Positions 1-10,295 of a stretch of DNA of 64,000 bases are shown in pieces. Location of the stretch: contig ML058589.1 of NCBI GenBank assembly GCA_003013855.2, positions 248,001 through 312,000 on the forward strand, read 5' to 3'. The translations under genes and the position numbers were made by a program. Position 1 is the stretch's first letter. Each line of letters begins with the position of its first letter. The notes beneath the pieces are model-generated. The model searched no databases. It had not been told where the DNA came from and was given only the letters and a program-made list of their open reading frames with translations. The stretch is from Liriodendron chinense. Taxonomy: Eukaryota; Streptophyta; Magnoliopsida; Magnoliales; Magnoliaceae.

Positions 1-2
1 GG

Positions 3-510
3 ACATTGGAAATAAAAAAGTTGGGAATACAGACTGATAACTACTTCACGAGCATAAATTTATCTCGGAAGTGGTTTAAAGATGACCCATTTATCATAGC
101 CGGCCAAGCCGAACAAGTATTCTACCTCGCTGACACCAAGTTAGGCGGCTCTTGGCACGTGGTGCAGAAAATAAAGCCCAGGAACTATATTTGACGTTCC
201 CGAAGTAGACGTTGAAGATAACGATGAAGGGAGTAATAGAACGTCGTCAGTTGAACAAGCATATCAAGAAGACATGCCATCTTGGGATAGAGGGAATGAT
301 CCAAATGTTGATATTGATGTGGTGCAATTGAATAGAGATGATGTGCCACCTGATCATGTTGATGCCTCAATCATAAATGACATTGTTAAAGATGATAGCG
401 CTTTCATCGATGACAACGTTGCAGACGATGAAGAGGAAATTCTGATCAGCGATAGTGATGGTGAAGAAGAAAGAGTCCTAAGCGATAATGATTCAGACGA
501 CGATTATTAA
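3..510 (+). pseudogene. TNP2 transposase C-terminus (DUF4216 end plus acidic tail), frameshifted
   Basis: This is the end of the large CACTA transposase. The protein fragment reads through ...FKDDPFIIAGQAEQVFYL and a W-HVVQKIKPR segment, typical of the DUF4216 domain at the C-terminal side of plant TNP2. A strongly acidic tail rich in D and E follows and stops at 510. Compared with the inverted copy in CACTA-2, there is an extra A in an A-run near 15-22 and an extra T near 184-188. The second shifts the frame so that the tail (from about 190) continues in another frame. TNP2 binds and cuts transposon ends in the nucleus; this fragment is partial and broken. Confidence 0.75.
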
Positions 511-645
511 ATGTATACAAGATATACATGTAATTTTCAATTCGATTAATTTGATTATTACATGTATATATGTTTTACAAGTTATGATTTTTTCCTGAAT
601 TGACTTGTTTATAATCTACATTTACAGTTAAGTCACTTTCTGATC

Positions 646-1026
646 ATGTCCTCCACAAACTGGAGCGTAGCGAAAGCACGCAGCATACTTCATCAGCTGT
701 TGCGGATGGACTTTCCGGCCCTATATTCTTCTGGTAGGGGCAGAGAGATACCCGGTCTGGTCGAGAAATGTAAGGAGGAAGACGATGACTCAGATGAAAG
801 ATTATACAATCTCAAAGAAATTCCGGACCTGATTGAGGAATATAACCGCGGAAAACTTCGTATGGAAGATGCGACATTATCACTTGCACATCTGAATGGA
901 GTCCCGAGAGATCAGATTTCTCCTATTGTGACTGGCATGTTGGCTGTAATAATGTCGAGTGCTTCATACAGCTTGACATATACATCTGCAGCGTACGATA
1001 ACTTACGCAGGGAGTATTTCGGATAG
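646..1026 (+). CDS. Small conserved CACTA ORF of unknown function (126 aa)
   Basis: I do not recognise this protein. It is an uninterrupted 126-residue frame between the end of TNP2 and the start of the TNPA-like gene. It has a basic, helical-looking N-terminus (MSSTNWSVAKARSILHQLL), an acidic EEDDDSDE stretch near residue 45 and a hydrophobic C-terminal third. The same frame is intact in the inverted CACTA-2 copy (5315-5695) with about ten differences. Its neighbours in both copies are broken, so intactness of this one frame may reflect constraint. It could be a separate gene, or an exon of the TNPA-like transcript starting downstream. Confidence 0.5.
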   Translation: MSSTNWSVAKARSILHQLLRMDFPALYSSGRGREIPGLVEKCKEEDDDSDERLYNLKEIPDLIEEYNRGKLRMEDATLSLAHLNGVPRDQISPIVTGMLAVIMSSASYSLTYTSAAYDNLRREYFG

Positions 1027-1277
1027 TTGATCCGAAGTTGATTTGTATTACAATGAAATATATGTATTTAATATAGAATGACAATGTGTAATGGATTTTT
1101 CAACTTTTATATTTTGTTTATGGTTTTATTATATTCTGCTTGCATTATAGTGTAATGGTCTAATCATATTTTTATCATCTCTCTAAGCATAAGCACAAAT
1201 TCACTCTACAATGATGTTCATAAACTTGCATTGATATTGCTTAAATTTATAAGTTTATATTTCAGATATATTCAGTC

Positions 1278-2970
1278 ATGGCACCAGGTGGGAGATCAGG
1301 TCGTTCGCGCACTGGATCTACCCCTTCCACCCGTGATGCGACGCAGACAGCATCGACGTCGCACGGTGCATCACAGTCATCTGATCCTTCGGTTCAGCAT
1401 ACACCGGGCACTGCATGTAAGTTTAGACATTTATTTAGTGATTTCTGTTTATATTGTTACTTACATATATCTTTTCGCAACAGCATCTTCTACCAGCCGA
1501 CGAGGACGTGGACCCATGCGTGGATTAGTTTTAGAGCGACTTACGCGTGAGGGTAGGGTGGCGGTAGAGTTCCCACAGGACTGCCTTAGACCTGTTGGGG
1601 ACAGTGCCAGACTGTTTACGTCTGAGGTCGGTGTCCTATGCCGATCTCTGATCCCCGCCACCACCCCCCGTTAGATTGACGTGACAGATGATGTGCGACA
1701 GCTCATCCGTCAGCGCCTTCAGGTAAAGTTTAGTAAATTGAAATTTTCTTTTGTGAAAGTTCATTTACGGTTAAGTCCTATTGTTAATAAGTTTATTGCC
1801 TTAATTTATTATTTACGAAACTGCAAGATAAATTTGACTTCGATTTGAATGTTCCCTACATTTCTCATGCCAGTCGACGACATGATTAGAGAGCGGTTCA
1901 AGGAGTACCGCGGAGAGTTGCACCAGCGGTACAAGCGGTGCAGGACACACGATGAGGCCGTACTATCCGCACCGCCACACGTTACTACAGACGACTGGCG
2001 GATACTCAGCGAGAGATTTTCGTCAGAGGCTTTTCAGGTAATATTTACATGTACGATATCTTAAGGTAACAATTAAATTCACAATTAAATTCGCAATTAA
2101 TAGAAATATATTTTGTATAATGTGTTCAGAAGAGGAGTAGAATAAATTCTGCGAACAGGGAAAAGTTACTAGTGAACGTAGCTGGTTCAAGTCATTTGTA
2201 CGACATCGTTACGACATGATAAGAAATTATTGATGATTATTAAGTTAATATATTATTTTAATTGACATTTATTATAAGTCTTTTTTCCTTTCGATTGCGC
2301 AGCGAGATTCCGTCACCGGCCAGGAGCCTGGACCAGTAGACCTCTACAGAGGGACTCACTGTCGGCAGGCGACGGGATCTTGGGTTCATCCTAGAGCCAG
2401 TGAGCAATGGGTAAAAATCTTTACTTTATAAAATTTAATTGCGCATTGATTGATAATAATGTCATTCATGTCATTTTTTATGAAAATTCATATCTTTTCA
2501 TTACAGGCGGCGATGGACACCATACGCAGTCAGCCCACTCCCGATGGTAGTCAGCGGAGTGAGCCAGAAATCCTGAGCGAGGTGCTTGGCACCCGTTCTG
2601 GATATGTGCGTGGGCTTGGCCATGGTGCCAAGCTCATGGCACAAACTAGAGGTGGCTCCAGCCGATCCGTAGCTGGTGAGAGCACTCAACGCTGAGCTGA
2701 TATCACAGAGAGAGAGGTTCAGCAGTTACGGGTCGTCGTCGATGAGATTCGAGAGCAGCTGGAGAGGCAGAGAGAGGAGCAGAGGCGTAGGGAGGAGGAG
2801 GAGCAGAGGCGACGGGAGGAGGAGGAGAGGCGACGGGAAGAGCAGGAGAGGAGGATCGAGGAGTTGCGGCAGGAGCGGCAGGAGCATGAGCGACGGATGC
2901 AGGAGATGTTTCAGGCTCTCGCTGCACGTCTTGGCGCCGATGCCCCGCCACCTCCGCCTTCATCTTCTTG
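1278..2970 (+). pseudogene. TNPA-like Ptta/En/Spm protein gene, multi-exon, with nonsense codons
   Basis: This is the second CACTA gene, of the plant transposase (Ptta/En/Spm) family that includes the accessory DNA-binding proteins. Likely exons by GT-AG signals are 1278-1416, 1484-1722, about 1829-2037, about 2130-2219, 2302-2412 and 2508-2970. The start ATG encodes MAPGGRSGRSRTGS. Family landmarks are RLFTSEVGVLCRSLIP, RERFKEYRGELHQRYK and GQEPGPVDLYRGTHC. The last exon encodes a long R/E-rich coiled coil (about residues 60-130 of that exon) and ends in a proline-rich tail. Defects relative to CACTA-2: a TAG near 1674 (TGG in the other copy), a TGA near 2693 (CGA in the other copy), a weakened acceptor near 1828, and small deletions in exon 4. 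Confidence 0.75.
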
Positions 2971-3184
2971 ATTATTTTTTTTAATATACGACTTTTAACT
3001 TATATGTATTTGTGTGTGGATGAATATTGTTTGTTTGTGGATGTGGAATGGATTATTTGTGGATGGATGGTGTAGTTTCTGTTTATTAGCATGTATGTGG
3101 ATGTGAATAGTAGAAAAATGTATAGGTTTCTTTACAGGTGTATATCAGGAATTTTCCTGAAATTTGAAAACAAATGAAACCGGG

Positions 3185-3584
3185 ATAGGAAATACTATTA
3201 CCGACAAAATTTTTCGTAGGTAAAAACATGAAAAAGTTTTTTACCGACGAAATGTTTCGTAGGTAAAAACATGAGAAATTTTTTACCGACGAAATTTTTC
3301 ATCGGTAATAAAACTGGGAAAGTTTTACCGACGGTAAAGGTTTTTTCACCGGCGTATATTTGTATTTCCGACAAAAATTCAAATGTTTTTCCGACGAATT
3401 TTTTCATCGGTAATGGTTTTATTATTACCTACGAAAAAAATTTTCATCGGTAAAAACCTTTACCCACGGCCTTTCTGCGACGATGTTAGCCACGAAAAAT
3501 TTCGTCGGGAAAAAGATTTCCCAACGAAATTTTACTGATTACCGACGAAATCATTCGTTGGTAAAAATGGAATTTCTTGTAGTG
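3185..3584 (+). repeat. CACTA-1 3' subterminal inverted repeats and terminal inverted repeat
   Basis: About ten degenerate copies of a unit built from TTACCGACGAAA and its reverse complement TTTCGTCGGTAA lie in alternating orientation. They end in TTTCTTGTAGTG at 3573-3584. In CACTA elements such subterminal arrays are the binding sites of the TNPA-type protein and the outermost 12-13 bp is the terminal inverted repeat. The matching array and terminus of CACTA-2 is at about 54180-54696. Confidence 0.85.
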
Positions 3585-5063
3585 TCTCCAGCTACTCTCT
3601 AATCTCATCGACAACGACCCGTAGCTGCTAAACCTCTCTCTGCGATATCAGCTCGGCGTAGAGCGTTCTCACCAGCTACGGATCGGATGGAGCCACCACT
3701 AGCTTGTGCCATGAGCTTGGCACCATGGCCAAGCCCACGCACATATCCAGAACGGGTGCCAAGCACCTCGCTCAGGATTTCTTGCTCACTCCGCTGACTA
3801 CCATCGGGAGTGGGCTGACTGCGTATGGTGTCCATCGCCGCTTGTAATGAAAACATATGAAATTTCATAAAAAATGACATGAATGACATTATTATCAATC
3901 AATGCGCAATTAAATTTTACAAAGTAAAGATTTTTACCCAATGCTCACTGGCTCTAGGATGAACCCAAGATCCAGTCGCCTGCCGACAGTGAGTCCCTCT
4001 GTAGAGGTCTACTGGTCCAGGCTCCTGGCCAGTGACGGAATCTCACTGCGCAATGGAAAAGAAAGAAGACTTATAATAAATGCCAATCAAAATAATATAT
4101 TAACTTAATAATCATCAATAATTTCTTACCATGTCGTAACGATGTCGTACAAATGGCTTTGAACCAGTTACGTGGTTCACTTGTAACTTTTCCCTGTTCG
4201 CAAAATTTATTCTACTCCTCCTCTGAACACATTATACAAAATACATTTCTATTAATTGCGAATTTAATTATTACCTTAAGATATCATAAATTTGTAAATA
4301 TTACCTGAAAAGCCTCCGACGAAAATCTCTCGCAGAGTATCCGCCAGTCGTCTATAGTAACGTGTGGCAGTGCGGACAGTATTGCCTCATCGTGCGTCCT
4401 GCACCGCTTGTATCGCTAGTGTAACTCTCCGCGGTACTCCTTGAACCGCTCTCTAATCATGTCGTTGACGGCATGAGAAATGTAGGGAACATTCAAATCG
4501 AAGTCAAATTTATCCTGCAGTTTCGTAAATAATAAATTTAGGCAATAAACTTATTAACAATAGGACCTAACCGTAAATGAACTTTCACAAAAGAAAATTT
4601 CAATTTACTAAACTTTACCTGAAGGCGCTGACGGATGAGCTGTCGCACATCATCTGTCACGTCAGTCCAAGGGGGGGTGGTGGTGGGGATCAGAGATCGG
4701 CATAGGACACCGACCTCAGACATAAACAGTCTGGCACTGTCCCCAACAGGTCTAAGGCAGTCCTGTGGAAACTCTATCACCACCCTACCCTCACGCGTAA
4801 GTCACTCTAAAACTAACCCACGCGTGGGTCCACGTCCTCGTCGGCTGGTAGAAGATGCTGTTGCGAAAAGATATATGTAAGTAACAATATAAACAGAAAT
4901 TACTAAATAAATGTCTAGACTTACATGCAGTACCCGGTGTATGCTGAACCAAAGGATCAGATGACTATGATGCACCGTGCGACGTCGATGCTGTCTGCGT
5001 CGCATCACGGGTGGAAGGGGTAGATCTAGTGCGCGAACGACCTGATCTCCCACCTGGTGCCAT
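3585..5063 (-). pseudogene. TNPA-like Ptta/En/Spm gene of CACTA-2, truncated by the CACTA-1 insertion
   Basis: This is the inverted homologue of 1278-2770. The start ATG (5061-5063) encodes MAPGGRSGRSR. Exons follow the same GT-AG pattern, with better preserved signals: the CTGCAG acceptor near 4513 is intact here, and the TGG codon mutated to TAG in CACTA-1 is still tryptophan. The GQEPGPVDLYRGTH-type motif is at about 4030-3990. The last exon breaks at 3585 where CACTA-1 begins, so the C-terminal coiled coil is missing (or continues beyond the far end of CACTA-1, outside the window). A stop interrupts the RGELH segment near 4420. Because of the insertion it is not expected to give the full protein. 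Confidence 0.72.
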
Positions 5064-5314
5064 GACTGAATATATCTGAAATACAAACTTATAAATTTAA
5101 ACAATGTCAATGCAAGTTTATGAACATCATTGTACAGTGAATTTGTGCTTATACTTAGAGAGATGATAAAAATATGATTAGACTATTACACTATAATGCA
5201 AGCAGAATATAATAAAACCGTAAACAGAATATAAAAGTTGAAAAATCCATTACACATTGTCATTCTATATTATATTCATATATTTCATTGTAATACAAAT
5301 CAACTTCGGATCAA

Positions 5315-5695
5315 CTATCCGAAATACTCTCTGCGTAAGTTATCGTGCGTTGCAGATGTATATGTCAAGCTGTATGAAGCACTCGACATTATTACAACCA
5401 ACATGCCAGTCACAATAGGAGAAATCTGATCTCTCAGGACTCCGTTCATATGTGCAAGTGACAATGTCGCATCTTGCATACGAAGTTTTCCGCGGTTATA
5501 TTCCTCAATCAGGTCCGGAATTTCTTTGAGATTGTATAATCTTTCATCTGAGTCATCGTCTTCCTTCCTACATTTATCGACCAGACCGGGTATCTCTCTG
5601 GCCCTACCAGAAGAATATAGGACCGGAAAGTCCATCCGCAACAGCTGATGAAGTATGCTGCGTGCTTCCGCTACGCTCCAGTTTGTGGAGGACAT
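5315..5695 (-). CDS. Small conserved CACTA ORF of unknown function, CACTA-2 copy (126 aa)
   Basis: Inverted homologue of the ORF at 646-1026, with the same length, start (MSSTNWSVAEARSILHQLL) and end (NLRREYFG). About ten residues differ, several of them conservative (for example E/D, K/R, A/V). No frameshift or stop is present, although flanking genes of this element are disrupted. The function is unknown; the protein is short, acidic in its middle and shows no obvious zinc-binding or catalytic motif. Confidence 0.5.
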   Translation of the reverse strand: MSSTNWSVAEARSILHQLLRMDFPVLYSSGRAREIPGLVDKCRKEDDDSDERLYNLKEIPDLIEEYNRGKLRMQDATLSLAHMNGVLRDQISPIVTGMLVVIMSSASYSLTYTSATHDNLRREYFG

Positions 5696-5831
5696 GATCA
5701 GAAAGTGACTTAACTGTAAATGTAGATTATAAACAAATCAATTCAGGAAATAAATCATGACTTGTAAAACATATATACATGTAATAATCAAATTAATCGA
5801 GTTGAAAATGACATGTAAATCTTGTATACAT

Positions 5832-6377
5832 TTAATAATCGTCGTCTGAATCATTATTGCTTAGGACTCTTTCTTCTTCACCATCACTATCGCTGATCAG
5901 AATTTCCTCTTCATCGTCTGCAACATTGTCATCGATGAAAGCGCTATCATCTCTAACAATGTCATTTATGATTGAGGCATCAACATGATCAGGTGGCACA
6001 TCATCTCTATTCAATTGCACCACATCAATATCAACATTTGGATCATTTCCTCTATCCCAAGATGGCATGTCTTCTTAATATGCTTGTTCAACTGACGACG
6101 TTCCATTACTCCATTCATCGCTATCTTTAACGTCTAGTTCGGGAACGTCAAATATGTTCCTGGGCTTTATTTTCTGTACCACGTGTCAAGAGCCGCCTAA
6201 CTTGGTGTCAGCGAGGTAGAATACTTATTCGGCTTGGCCGGCTATGATAAATGGGTCATCTTTAAACCACTTCCGAGATAAATTTACGCTCGTGAAGTAG
6301 TCATCAGTCTGTATTCCCAACTTTTTATTTTCAATGTCTCACCAATCGTATTTAAATAAGTACACCCGCTTTCTCAT
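5832..6377 (-). pseudogene. TNP2 C-terminal part (DUF4216 and acidic tail) of CACTA-2, distal side of the palindrome
   Basis: Continues the TNP2 frame from 13750 after the palindromic insertion. Starting from the duplicated ATGAG, the minus strand reads MRKRVYLFKYDW, then DIENKKLGIQTDDYFTS, the FKDDPFIIAGQAE segment, and the acidic tail ending at 5832. Three in-frame stops lie where tryptophan or glutamine is expected: after FKYDW, after GQAE, and at the W of GGSWHVV. A further stop (glutamine in the other copy) lies near 6077. All could come from single C-to-T or G-to-A changes. Confidence 0.75.
6373..6377. repeat. Target-site duplication CTCAT (left) of the palindromic LTR element
   Basis: CTCAT directly precedes the TGTAAGAACC terminus at 6378 and recurs at 13750-13754 directly after the mirrored terminus. 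Five bases is the usual duplication length for plant Ty3/gypsy integrase. Merging the two copies restores the TNP2 reading frame. Confidence 0.93.
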
Positions 6378-7845
6378 TGTAAGAACCCGAAGTCATATGA
6401 GTTATTACATACATTTGTGAGCATAGAAACCCATGACTTGTAGGGCATATACATACTGTAGTATTCGTCTTTTAGCTTAGTGGGCTTTCTTGAATTTCGA
6501 GGACGAAATTCTGTGTAAGGGTGGTAGAATGTAATACCCCAAAAATTTGGGCGCACGAGTAAGTACACGAGTGCGTGTTCACATGTGAGAAATTAAATTC
6601 TAAGCTGTATTGTTCACACGCATACACACATGTATACAGTTTATACGTGTTCAGACAACTCGTCAGGTCTCTGGAAAAACGTAGTACTTAGTTAAGTCGA
6701 TAGATCGACCATTAGGGTAATTTGTCGTTACTAGAATAGAAGATTTAACCGTCCACTCTGATTTCGAATTACGCGATTAATGGAAACCGCCGTACATTAT
6801 CCTGCACACATGTCTGCCATAAATAAGACCCGTACATTGTGTCCACCACAAGGTGTATACTTAGACCAGTGAAAGCTACTTGAGTATGTTTGTAACCCCT
6901 TAGGATTTTAGAATAACCTAAATTATAAATTAGTTATTCAATTAAGAAATTAAATAAATTTAAAATAAATAAATTAATTAATCCGTGAGAGATTATGGTA
7001 TGGCTCCTTCATTATAATCGCTCAACATGAACCCCAGGATAGTATGGAAGTGGTAGACTTCGCAAAACTTATAAATTCACAAGTACTAGGAAAGTACCAT
7101 TAATCAACTCAAGTTATAGGACCAATTGCAAGTTTTATGATTTCTGGGAATCATTTCCACGCAAAACTCTACATATTAGTTTTACGACACGATCTAACCA
7201 TACACGTCGAATTTCAACCCTCCGATCATCCTGCAAACGCCCTAATCAGAAATCGGGCCATAAGTGGGCCATCTAACTTCGGAACTGTTTCATTTTTGGT
7301 GTCATACCCTAAAATTATGTGGCCTACCTGATGATTGGAGTGGATTTTTCATATACATCAAAGTGGGACCCACGTGTACGGTTCAGGGGACCGGCCACGC
7401 GGTCAACGCGCGTTGACCGCGTTCCTCACGCGTTGCGGACGGAACGCGTCTTCGGACGCTGCTTCAGCGACAGCGGTAACGCTGTCGCCGATTGTGGCCC
7501 GCACCGTCCATCAAAGTGGACCCCGTCGGTTGATCCAATCCATCCATCTGGTGCGTAACTTGTACGGACGTAGGGGGTAGGTGACCTCCTTGTATCCGGA
7601 CGATTGTACGGTCCACCACAGCCTTCCAAAACCGACCCTAAGATTCAAGAAACGCCTAGATCTACATATCTGTTATGCATGGATGGGCCAGATCTCTTCC
7701 AAATCTTCGTGTGGACCCCACCTAGCTTCCCAACGAGCCTCATATACACAGGAGTCCCGAAACTATTCAGTTTCCTTCTTCTACTCGGAAATACATCCGA
7801 GAATCCGTCTGCAATACGCCGACCGTCCATCCGTCCTTGAGTGGA

Positions 7846-7853
7846 TATATAGG
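7846..7853 (+). promoter_or_regulatory. Candidate TATA box (TATATAGG) of the left LTR
   Basis: TATATAGG lies just before the long purine-rich tract that would form the start of the transcript. It is mirrored in the right arm near 12270-12280 and in the solo LTR near 36450-36458. Transcription from the left LTR would run rightward through the palindrome centre; the mirrored box would drive convergent transcription. Confidence 0.5.
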
Positions 7854-7864
7854 CCATGATAGGT

Positions 7865-8111
7865 CTCTCTTTCCCTCCAAGAGAACGCCAGAGAGAGAAC
7901 TGTCAGAGAGAAAGAGAGCTGTTAGAGAGAAAGTGTGAGGGTAGAGAGAGAGAGAGTGTGTGAGGCAGCACTTGCGGCCGTTGCTGCGCTTGCTGTTGTT
8001 TCTGCGGTTGCTGCCCATGCTGGGGCAGCAAGATAGAAGGAAAAGAAGAAGAAAAGAAGAAAGAGAAAGAAAAAGAAGAGAAGAACGAGAGAGAGAGAAA
8101 GAGAAACGAGA

Positions 8112-8154
<43 letters not shown>

Positions 8155-8450
8155 AGCAGCACGTGCTACTGCTGTTGTTGACGCTTGTACTGCTGCTGCT
8201 GTGATGCTGGGGCAGCGGTCCAGGTTAAGAGAAAGAAGAAAGAAAGAAAGAGAGAGAAAGAAGAAGAAGGAAGGAGAAAGAAAGAAAGAAAGAGAGAGAG
8301 AGGGAGAGAGAAAATGTGTATGAGAGAGAGAGAGAGAAGAGAGAGGTAACGGGTGAGAGGGAGAGGTTTCCATACCGTTGCCATTGCTGCTGTTGCTGGG
8401 GCAGCATCCCAGACAGAGAAGGAGAAAAAAAAAAAGAGGAAAGGCAGAAG
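7865..8450 (+). repeat. Purine-rich (GA)n microsatellite tract in the LTR
   Basis: GAGAGA, GAAGAAA and GAAAG runs are interrupted by short GCTGCTGTTGCTG-like stretches. The mirrored CT-rich versions are at about 11660-12240 and 35845-36420, with small length differences typical of microsatellite slippage. It explains the apparent low-complexity open frames on both strands and has no coding support. Confidence 0.85.
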
Positions 8451-9052
8451 AAAGTTCTTCTCGATTCCAATCCAAGTCGACTTGCTGAGCGACTCGCTGA
8501 GCCAACTCATATTCGAGTTTGGGCATGTGTGGAGTCTATACTTCATCATACGGTGAGTGATTCTTCATATGGGATTTCCTGTTAATTTTCCTAGACTATT
8601 CCTTTTAGTTGTTCTTCGATTTAGTGTTTAAGTTTTTCTATTTTAATTTACTTTCAAATCCTCATCCTAAGTAAAGGTTTTACCATTGGTTCGTATTCTT
8701 AAGTCCCACGTTCAGATCCATTGCCCTTATAAGTATATTTACCTCTAACTCTCCACATAACCCTATGTAGAGGTTTTACATAGGTTGAATGCGTTTCTCT
8801 AGAGATTGTCTTCCCGAATGGTCAAGGTAAAGGCCTAGGTAAACATAACTTAGGTGTTGAGACAAACCTTAAACAATGTACATCTTTCTCAACTTTCTTA
8901 ATTTATGACAAATATTTAGATAATGAATTATTTAAACGAAGATAACATACATGGCGTGATTGGGCTTGGATTTTGATATGCATTGCATGCTTGATGAATG
9001 CTTCCATAAACACATACATGAGCATACATTTATACACCACGACAGAACAGGA

Positions 9053-9295
9053 GCATGGTTGATTTGACTCCTGGCGTGCATGGTTGATTTGCCGCCTCGC
9101 TGTACCGGTTAGGTGAGCATGGTTGATTTGCGACAGGTTCCTAATGTTCAGTGGCAGCGAGTTCTGGTCGTTTCACTTGTTGAGCATGGTTGATTTGCTC
9201 GGTTGGATCAGTGGTGCATGGTTGATTTGCCCACTGGCGTGCATGGTTGATTTGCCGCCTCGTTGTACCGGTTAGGTGAGCATGGTTGATTTGCG
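9053..9295 (+). repeat. Seven copies of the 14-bp motif GCATGGTTGATTTG
   Basis: Perfect or near-perfect copies occur at about 9053, 9078, 9116, 9182, 9213, 9239 and 9279, separated by unlike spacers of 11-52 bp. The spacers themselves form a larger duplicated block containing CGGTTAGGTGAGCATGG. The same set appears reversed at about 10825-11070 and 35010-35255. The irregular spacing rules out a simple satellite. It lies in the downstream part of the LTR, past the candidate TATA box. Confidence 0.85.
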
Positions 9296-9828
9296 ACAGG
9301 TTCCTAATGTTCAGTGGCAACGAGTTCCTAGACGTTTATTGCTCTCGCACCTATCATAACATACATGACATCATGATCATTATGTGACATTTACAATAAA
9401 TCATAAAGTGTATCAATCATGACCTTATCCTTATATATTTTCTACAATTCTATCCGTTGATGATTCATCTCCTATCTCTTATTAACTGGAATATTACCTG
9501 TGATGGAAATGATCTCACTGGGCTTTTAGCTCACCAAAATCACCACAGTTCTTGCAGGTTCACAGGAAGAAAAAAAAGACATAGACGGAGCAAAGTACTC
9601 AGAGGGTCACATATCACACGAGCGTCGAATGTAATCGATTTATTTTAGTTTTGTAAAATTCAATGTAACGAGACATTAGTGGAAAAGAAACTTTATATTT
9701 GGGATTTATTTTAGTTATGCGATGTGTGGAATGGAATCTCAAGGAATCTATGCTCGAATTTTCAATTCACACTCTGGAACTCGGGCTTTGGGTTATTATA
9801 CTCGAGTCGCGAATTTCAGGGCGTGACA

Positions 9829-10295
9829 GTTTGGTATCAGAGAGAGATTTCGAGAATTCCAAAGTGCCTAGGGTTAGGGCTAGCACCTAGTGAACTTAGA
9901 GTTAGGGTTGGGATCGCTAGTAAAGCCTCAACTGTGACCCTTTTATAAGTTAAGATGGTTATTTAATTAACGCAGGTTACATTTAAGTTAGACATGAAAG
10001 ATCACCTAAGATGTCGGAACCTGGGTTTTAGACTCCATATAGATCTTAGTTATAGTTACATAGTGTAACTATAACTAAGATCTATATGGAGTCTAAAACC
10101 CAGGTTCCGACATCCTAGGTGATCTTTCATGACTAACTTAAATGTAACCTTTGTTAATTAAATATCCATCTTAACTTATAAAAGGGTCACAGTTGAGGCT
10201 TTACTAGCGATCCCAACCCTAACTCTAAGTTCACTAGGTGCTAGCCCTAACCCTAGGCACTTTGGAATTCTCGAAATCTCTCTCTGATACCAAAC
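9829..10295. other. Internal core of the palindrome with two opposed primer-binding sites
   Basis: TTTGGTATCAGAG at about 9830-9842 follows the left LTR and matches the initiator-methionine tRNA primer site used by many plant Ty3/gypsy and copia elements. Its mirror is at about 10282-10294. Between them two copies of a roughly 220-bp leader meet head to head at 10061-10063. No coding sequence is present. Confidence 0.88.

Larger units (their letters stand above)
1..3584 (+). mobile_element. CACTA-1: 3' half of an En/Spm (CACTA) DNA transposon
   Basis: The element enters from the left edge and ends at 3584 with TTTCTTGTAGTG, the reverse complement of the CACTACAAGAAA terminus typical of plant CACTA elements. 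In order it holds the C-terminal end of the TNP2 transposase, a small conserved ORF, a multi-exon TNPA-like gene, and about 400 bp of inverted subterminal repeats. It lies within the last TNPA-like exon of a second, inverted family member (CACTA-2). The bases just outside are TCT (3585-3587); the matching 3-bp duplication should lie at the left terminus, outside the window. The genes carry frameshifts and nonsense codons, so this copy looks non-autonomous. Confidence 0.88.
6378..9828 (+). repeat. Left LTR of the palindromic element (3451 bp)
   Basis: Begins TGTAAGAACC and ends GGGCGTGACA. Within it are a motif resembling a polypurine tract plus TGTAATACCCC (6517-6540), a candidate TATA box at 7846-7853, about 600 bp of purine-rich (GA)n sequence with scattered CTG/GCT runs (about 7865-8450), and seven copies of a 14-bp motif (about 9053-9295). 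Long serine/leucine- or arginine/glutamate-rich frames here are microsatellite artefacts. Homologous LTRs are at 10296-13749 and 34480-37926. Confidence 0.9.

Noticed and set aside
7767..8550. Long serine/leucine- and arginine/glutamate-rich open frames (also at 11574-12224 and 35759-36402)
   Set aside because: They are translations of (GA)n/(CT)n microsatellite in the LTR, appear on both strands and in several frames, and vary in length between copies.
9053..9295. CRISPR-like array
   Set aside because: Repeats are 14 bp, spacing is irregular, the sequence is inside a plant LTR and there is no cas gene.
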